Below, piece by piece: positions 60,351-64,000 of a stretch of 64,000 nucleotides of DNA. The translations under genes were made by a program, and so were the position numbers. The notes beneath the pieces are model-generated. The model made no database searches and was not told the origin of the DNA. It was given only the letters and a program-made list of their open reading frames with translations. Source of the stretch: Aquipuribacter nitratireducens (lineage in GTDB: Bacteria; Actinomycetota; Actinomycetes; Actinomycetales; JBBAYJ01); NCBI RefSeq assembly GCF_037860835.1, contig NZ_JBBEOG010000001.1, positions 310,001-374,000 on the forward strand, in the 5' to 3' direction. Within the stretch, counting starts at the first letter, position 1. Each line of letters begins with the position of its first letter.

Positions 60351-61391
60351 TCAGACGCCGCAGGAGCCGCGGTCGGCGTAGGGGAGCGCGTCGTAGTCGG
60401 CCCAGTCGCTCGTGAACAGCGAGCCGTCGGCGGCCGCGGCCAGGACGGCCATGGTGGGCCGCTCGAAGAGGGTGGCGAGGTAGCCGTTGCTCTTCTGCCC
60501 GACCGAGCGCACCTCGTAGAAGATCGCGCCCTGGACGACGTCCTGCGACAGCGGCGTCTCACCGGCCGGGGCGGTGCCGCCGAGCAGCATCCGCGACAGC
60601 GCGGCGTTCGTGATGTCGATGTCGGGGTAGCGGGCCACGTGCGTCTGGCCGTAGCCGTCGAGCGCGTCGAGGCTCACCTCTGCCATCTGCCGGGCGGTGG
60701 CCCACTGCTCGTCCGTGAGCCGGGCGGGGTCGACGGTCCGCGCGCCGATCTGGAACTGGTTGAGGTCGTCGGTCCCGGCGACCCGCGGCGCGGAGCTCAT
60801 GTGGTGCAGGTCGAGCCCGAGGTCCGGCTGCACCTCGGCGAACAGCTCCCAGAACGCGACGGACTCCGGCTGGACGAAGTTCTCCCAGTCGCGGTTGAGG
60901 TCGGTGCGGGTCGGCGTGGTGCTCTGCCGGATGTTGGCCTCGGCGCCGTCCGGGTTGTACATGGGGATGACGACGACGGTGAGGTTCTCCCGGATGCTGC
61001 GGGCCTCGGGCGTGTTGCTGCGGCCGAGCTCCTGGAGGATGTGGAGCACCGCCTGCGTGGACTGCAGCTCGTTGCCGTGGATGCGGGCCTGCAGCCAGAA
61101 CACGGTGTCCCCCGTGCCGACCGTCGCGTAGTACAGCTCACGGCCCTCGCCGGACAACCCGGCGCTCTCGACGCTCACCCGGCCGTCGCTGTTCGCCTCG
61201 ATGGTCGCGAGGCGGCGCTCGACGTCCTCGTAGTCCGCGACGCTGCTGAGGGTGACGGTCTGGTCCTCCTGCAGGCACGGGCCGCCGGGGGTGTGGGCGG
61301 GCTCGGCGCTGGCGGGCTGTGCCGCGATCCCGGACAGGACGCCGGCGGTGAGCAGCCCGGTGGCGCAGGCGGCGACGACTCGCGTTCTCAC
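60351..61391 (-). CDS. Secreted M14-family zinc carboxypeptidase
   Basis: A 346-residue protein with signal peptide RVVAACATGLLTAGVLSGIAAQPASA. Zinc ligands HxxE in ARIHGNELQST and a His in LGLDLHHMSS; the general base Glu is in IFYEVRSVG. This is an M14-type carboxypeptidase or gamma-D-glutamyl-peptidase fold that removes C-terminal residues outside the cell. GTG at 61391 with AAGGAGA before it. A GTATT-like box lies upstream at 61457-61463 but without the partner box of the local promoter class. Confidence 0.85.
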   Translation of the reverse strand: MRTRVVAACATGLLTAGVLSGIAAQPASAEPAHTPGGPCLQEDQTVTLSSVADYEDVERRLATIEANSDGRVSVESAGLSGEGRELYYATVGTGDTVFWLQARIHGNELQSTQAVLHILQELGRSNTPEARSIRENLTVVVIPMYNPDGAEANIRQSTTPTRTDLNRDWENFVQPESVAFWELFAEVQPDLGLDLHHMSSAPRVAGTDDLNQFQIGARTVDPARLTDEQWATARQMAEVSLDALDGYGQTHVARYPDIDITNAALSRMLLGGTAPAGETPLSQDVVQGAIFYEVRSVGQKSNGYLATLFERPTMAVLAAAADGSLFTSDWADYDALPYADRGSCGV

Positions 61392-61517
61392 GAGGTGTTC
61401 TCCTTCGATCGGCAGGTTCTGGCAGCACACACCTACCCGTTCTGTCGCCTTCCCGGCAATACCTGTCGAACGATCAGTCGGATCGTGGACGGGGCCGTCG
61501 GAAGTCGACCGGCCCCG

Positions 61518-63542
61518 TCAGGGTCCGGGCTCGCCGCCGAGTCGTCCGCGCAGCCCGCTCGCGCGTGCGGCCGGGGTGCGCACGGCGGCCGCGACGGCGT
61601 CGACCGAGCCGACGACGCGCACGTGCGCGACGGCCCGCGTCACCGCCGTGTAGAGGGTCTCCCGGGTCGCCAGCGGGGAGTCCGCGGCGGGCAGCACGAC
61701 GGTGACGCGGTCGAACTGGGAGCCCTGGCTGCGGTGGACCGTCATCGCGTGCACCGGGCGGACGGCGCCGAGCCGGACCAGCGGGATGCCCACCGGCGCG
61801 CGACCACGGGCGAACCACGCGCGGGGCCCCGTCCCGCGTGCGCCGGGCGGCTCCGCGACCACGACGCCCGTGTCGCCGTTGAAGAGGGCGACCTCGTAGT
61901 CGTTCGCCGTGACGAGCAGCGGCTCACCGGGGTGGTGGCCGTCGGCGCGCGCCGTCAGCAGGTCGGGGTCGGCCGAGACGAGCCAGCGCAGCGCGAGGGC
62001 CTCCCACTGCTGCACGCCGCGGGGGCCGCGCCGGTGGGCGCACAGCAGCCGGTGGGTGTCGAGCGCACGGAGGGCGCCGACCGCGTCGCCCGCGAGCGCG
62101 GAGCGCCGCATCGCCGAGCCCCAGGTGACGACGTCGCGCTCGACGGCCGCGAGCGCCTCCGCCCCGGGCGGGGCGTCGTCGGGGACCTCGACGAGCTCGA
62201 CGCCACGCGGTCCGGGTGCGTCGCCGGCGGGACCCGCGTCGCTCTCGTCGCCGGAGCGGAGGAGGTCGACGACCTCGTCGACGCGACCCCTCCGCACGGC
62301 CTCGGCGAGGCGTCCGATGGCGCTGGCGGCGTCGAAGCGGTGGTTGACGGTGAGCGCCGCGATGCCGTCCTGCACGTACGCGGCAGGGCGGGCCGGGACG
62401 ACGACGGCACCGTGACCGGGGACGACCGCGTCGAGGGCGGCGGCGGTGCGGGCGGTGCGCTGCCGGAGGGCGTCGCGGTCGACGAGGTCGCCGAGCACGG
62501 CGCCGGCCTCCACGGAGGCGAGCTGGTCGGGGTCGCCGACGAGCACGAGCCGGGTCCCGTCGCGGAGCGCCTCGAGGAGGCGCGCCATGAGCGTGAGCGG
62601 GACCATCGAGGCCTCGTCGACGACGACCACCTCGAACGGCAGCCGGTTCGCGCGGTCGTGCCGGAACCGCGACCGGGATCCCGGCCGCCACCCGAGCAGG
62701 CGGTGCACCGTGGTGCCCTCGAGGCGGCCGAGCCGCTCGAGGTCGACCGCCGGGAGCGTCCCGCTCGACGCGGCCACGGCCTCGTCCAGCCGCGCCGCCG
62801 CCTTGCCGGTCGGCGCCGCCAGCGCGACCCGCCACGAGGGGTGCTGCTCCTTGAGCAGCGCGAGGACCTTCGACACCGTCGTCGTCTTGCCGGTGCCGGG
62901 GCCCCCGGCGAGCACCGAGACCCGCGACAGCGCGCACACCGCAGCGGCGAGGCGCTGGTCGGCGTCGGCGTCGGGGTAGAGCCGGTCGAGCCCCGCTCGC
63001 AGGACGGCGAGGTCGAGGTCGTCCGGGCGGTCGGCGGTGCGCCGGAGGAGCTCGTCGGCGACGAGCTGCTCCTGCGCGTCGTAGCGCGCGAGCCACAGGC
63101 GCGTTCCGCGCAGCCGGAGCGGGGCGTCCTCGCCGACCGTCAGCGGGCTCGCGGCGCACGCCGCCACCCACGCGCCCACCTCCGGCCACGGCAGCGGTCC
63201 GGTGGTCCCGCCGTCCGTGGCGGCCGAGGTGACGGAGGAGATGGCGGAGGAGGTGGCGGACGAGGTGGCGGCGTGGCCGGCGTCGGCGACGTGCTCGTCG
63301 GTGTCCGGGACGGCGGTGGCCGCGACGGTCGACAGGTCGACGACCACGGAGCCCTGCCGCGTCGAGCGCACCGCGAGGGCGGCGGCGAGCAGCACCCGCT
63401 CGTCGCCCTCGCCGACGAGCACGCCGAGCCGGGACGCGACGTGGACGTCGGCGGCGGTGAGGACGCCGGCGTCGTTCATGAGGCGCAGCACGCCCTCGGC
63501 GCGCAGGGCGAGGTCCGCCGACCACGGGGACGCCACGCTCAC
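61518..63542 (-). CDS. recD: RecD subunit of exonuclease V (RecBCD helicase-nuclease)
   Basis: A 674-residue SF1 helicase. Walker A GGPGTGKTTT, Walker B VVVDEASMV, VHRSQGSQFDRV and LYTAVTRA match RecD motifs; the N-terminal RecD domain is present. Between them (about residues 75-110) is a low-complexity insert rich in Thr, Ser and Ala (coded by a short repeat at 63220-63290). The GTG at 63542 overlaps the stop of the RecB gene by 4 bases, as expected for a recBD operon. The enzyme processes double-strand breaks for recombination. Confidence 0.9.
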   Translation of the reverse strand: MSVASPWSADLALRAEGVLRLMNDAGVLTAADVHVASRLGVLVGEGDERVLLAAALAVRSTRQGSVVVDLSTVAATAVPDTDEHVADAGHAATSSATSSAISSVTSAATDGGTTGPLPWPEVGAWVAACAASPLTVGEDAPLRLRGTRLWLARYDAQEQLVADELLRRTADRPDDLDLAVLRAGLDRLYPDADADQRLAAAVCALSRVSVLAGGPGTGKTTTVSKVLALLKEQHPSWRVALAAPTGKAAARLDEAVAASSGTLPAVDLERLGRLEGTTVHRLLGWRPGSRSRFRHDRANRLPFEVVVVDEASMVPLTLMARLLEALRDGTRLVLVGDPDQLASVEAGAVLGDLVDRDALRQRTARTAAALDAVVPGHGAVVVPARPAAYVQDGIAALTVNHRFDAASAIGRLAEAVRRGRVDEVVDLLRSGDESDAGPAGDAPGPRGVELVEVPDDAPPGAEALAAVERDVVTWGSAMRRSALAGDAVGALRALDTHRLLCAHRRGPRGVQQWEALALRWLVSADPDLLTARADGHHPGEPLLVTANDYEVALFNGDTGVVVAEPPGARGTGPRAWFARGRAPVGIPLVRLGAVRPVHAMTVHRSQGSQFDRVTVVLPAADSPLATRETLYTAVTRAVAHVRVVGSVDAVAAAVRTPAARASGLRGRLGGEPGP

Positions 63543-64000
63543 CCGGCACCTCCCGCCAGCAGGTCCGACAGGCCGACGACGAGGGCGGTGGGTGGTCGCC
63601 ACGCGAGGACCCCGGGCGCCTCGCCGGCGTCGTCGAGCACCCCGGGGCCGCTCATGCCGCGCAGGAACAGGTAGAGGACGCCGCCGAGGTGCTGCTCCGG
63701 GTCGTAGCCCGGGCGGCGCCAGCGCAGGTAGCGGTGGAGCGCCGCGGCGTACAGCAGCGCCTGCAGCGGGTAGTGCGCCTCGACCATCGAGTGCTCGAGC
63801 GCCTCCGAGCGGTAGTGCCAGGCGGTGAGGGCCTCCTCGCGGGGGGCCAGGCGGTTCGTCTTGTGGTCGACGACGAGGTAGCGCTCCGCCCCGGGCGCAC
63901 CCACCCGCACCACGGCGTCGACGGAGCCCGCGAGGTAGCCGCGCAGGGTCGCCTCGCCGCGCGCGACCGGCAGCTGCTCGAGGGCGTCGGCGTACCCGGC
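63539..64000 (-). CDS. recB: RecB subunit, C-terminal nuclease part (truncated by window)
   Basis: The frame is open to the window edge and codes 153 residues of the RecB C-terminal nuclease domain: GYLAGSVDAVVRVG, YLVVDHKTNRLAP (nuclease D-x-K) and YPLQALLYAAALHRYLRWRRPGYD are the RecB/AddA-type nuclease signature. The 5' part lies outside. Overlaps recD by 4 bases. Confidence 0.9.
   Translation of the reverse strand, partial: AGYADALEQLPVARGEATLRGYLAGSVDAVVRVGAPGAERYLVVDHKTNRLAPREEALTAWHYRSEALEHSMVEAHYPLQALLYAAALHRYLRWRRPGYDPEQHLGGVLYLFLRGMSGPGVLDDAGEAPGVLAWRPPTALVVGLSDLLAGGAG

Noticed and set aside
61457-61463. GGTATTG before the M14 carboxypeptidase as another member of the promoter class
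   Set aside because: The first box is similar but no CTCCT(G/A) follows at the right distance.

Overview
This window comes from a very high-GC actinomycete (actinobacterial phylum; genus not determinable from the sequence alone). Nearly every codon ends in G or C, GTG starts and 4-base ATGA/GTGA gene overlaps are common, and the gene families (GntR/FCD and GntR/UTRA regulators, GAF-Fis activators, persulfide dioxygenase-rhodanese fusions, RecBCD, BTRD1-like tandem repeats) are typical of free-living soil or environmental actinobacteria. No tRNA, rRNA, CRISPR array, transposase or integrase was seen.

Layout. (1) 1-4377: end of a transporter, then a sulfur-scavenging unit on the minus strand (leader peptide, O-acetylhomoserine sulfhydrylase, flavin monooxygenase), a frameshifted small gene and an HhH-GPD DNA-repair protein. 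(2) 4388-9125: a tightly overlapped redox operon (FAD disulfide reductase, unknown protein, peroxiredoxin-like protein, Kef-type antiporter), then an anti-sigma/ECF-sigma pair. (3) 9202-13911: flavodoxin-like protein, secreted 5'-nucleotidase, amidohydrolase, DUF1905 protein, His-rich mini-protein. (4) 13960-20774: a sulfide:quinone-reductase-like/TusE/DsrE set beside a GAF-Fis activator, with a divergent amidohydrolase-DUF59-alcohol dehydrogenase operon. That operon resembles the accessory half of a propane/methyl-ketone monooxygenase locus, but no monooxygenase is present. (5) 20825-32854: a catabolic island on the plus strand: MetX-like hydrolase, small monooxygenase, FAD-linked oxidase, FCD regulator, four-gene ABC importer, aldehyde dehydrogenase, enoyl-CoA hydratase-like protein, amidohydrolase and methylmalonate-semialdehyde dehydrogenase. 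It ends in a strong hairpin. (6) 32941-36943: a GntR/UTRA regulator divergent from a persulfide-oxidation operon (rhodanese, persulfide dioxygenase-rhodanese, rhodanese, TauE exporter). (7) 36903-56671: surface and protease region. (8) 56691-64000: PLD-type phospholipase, nitrilase, HAD-like protein, M14 carboxypeptidase, and RecD/RecB (truncated by the window edge).

The most unusual signal is in region 7. Four separate transcription units (a LuxR-type regulator with a YbaY-like protein; an astacin metalloprotease with five exact 50-residue repeats and a DGxGGLV tail; a subtilisin with seven repeats at exact 56-residue spacing; and an operon of a PEPAPE-stalk membrane protein, an unknown protein and a membrane-inserted patatin) each have, 30-50 bases before the start codon, the same bipartite element: (C/G)GTAT(C/T)(A/C), a 16-17 base spacer, then CTCCT(G/A). 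This suggests one co-regulated set of protease, lipase and surface genes with its own promoter class. Both proteases lack a recognisable signal peptide.

The catabolic parts can be read together as a pathway feeding alcohol/aldehyde intermediates and methylmalonate semialdehyde to propionyl-CoA, but the primary substrate is not visible. Two regulators of this region have clear palindromic sites: 11-bp arms before the amidohydrolase operon, and CCTGTATACAGG before the FCD regulator. The UTRA regulator has AATGTACGTACATT between it and the rhodanese operon.
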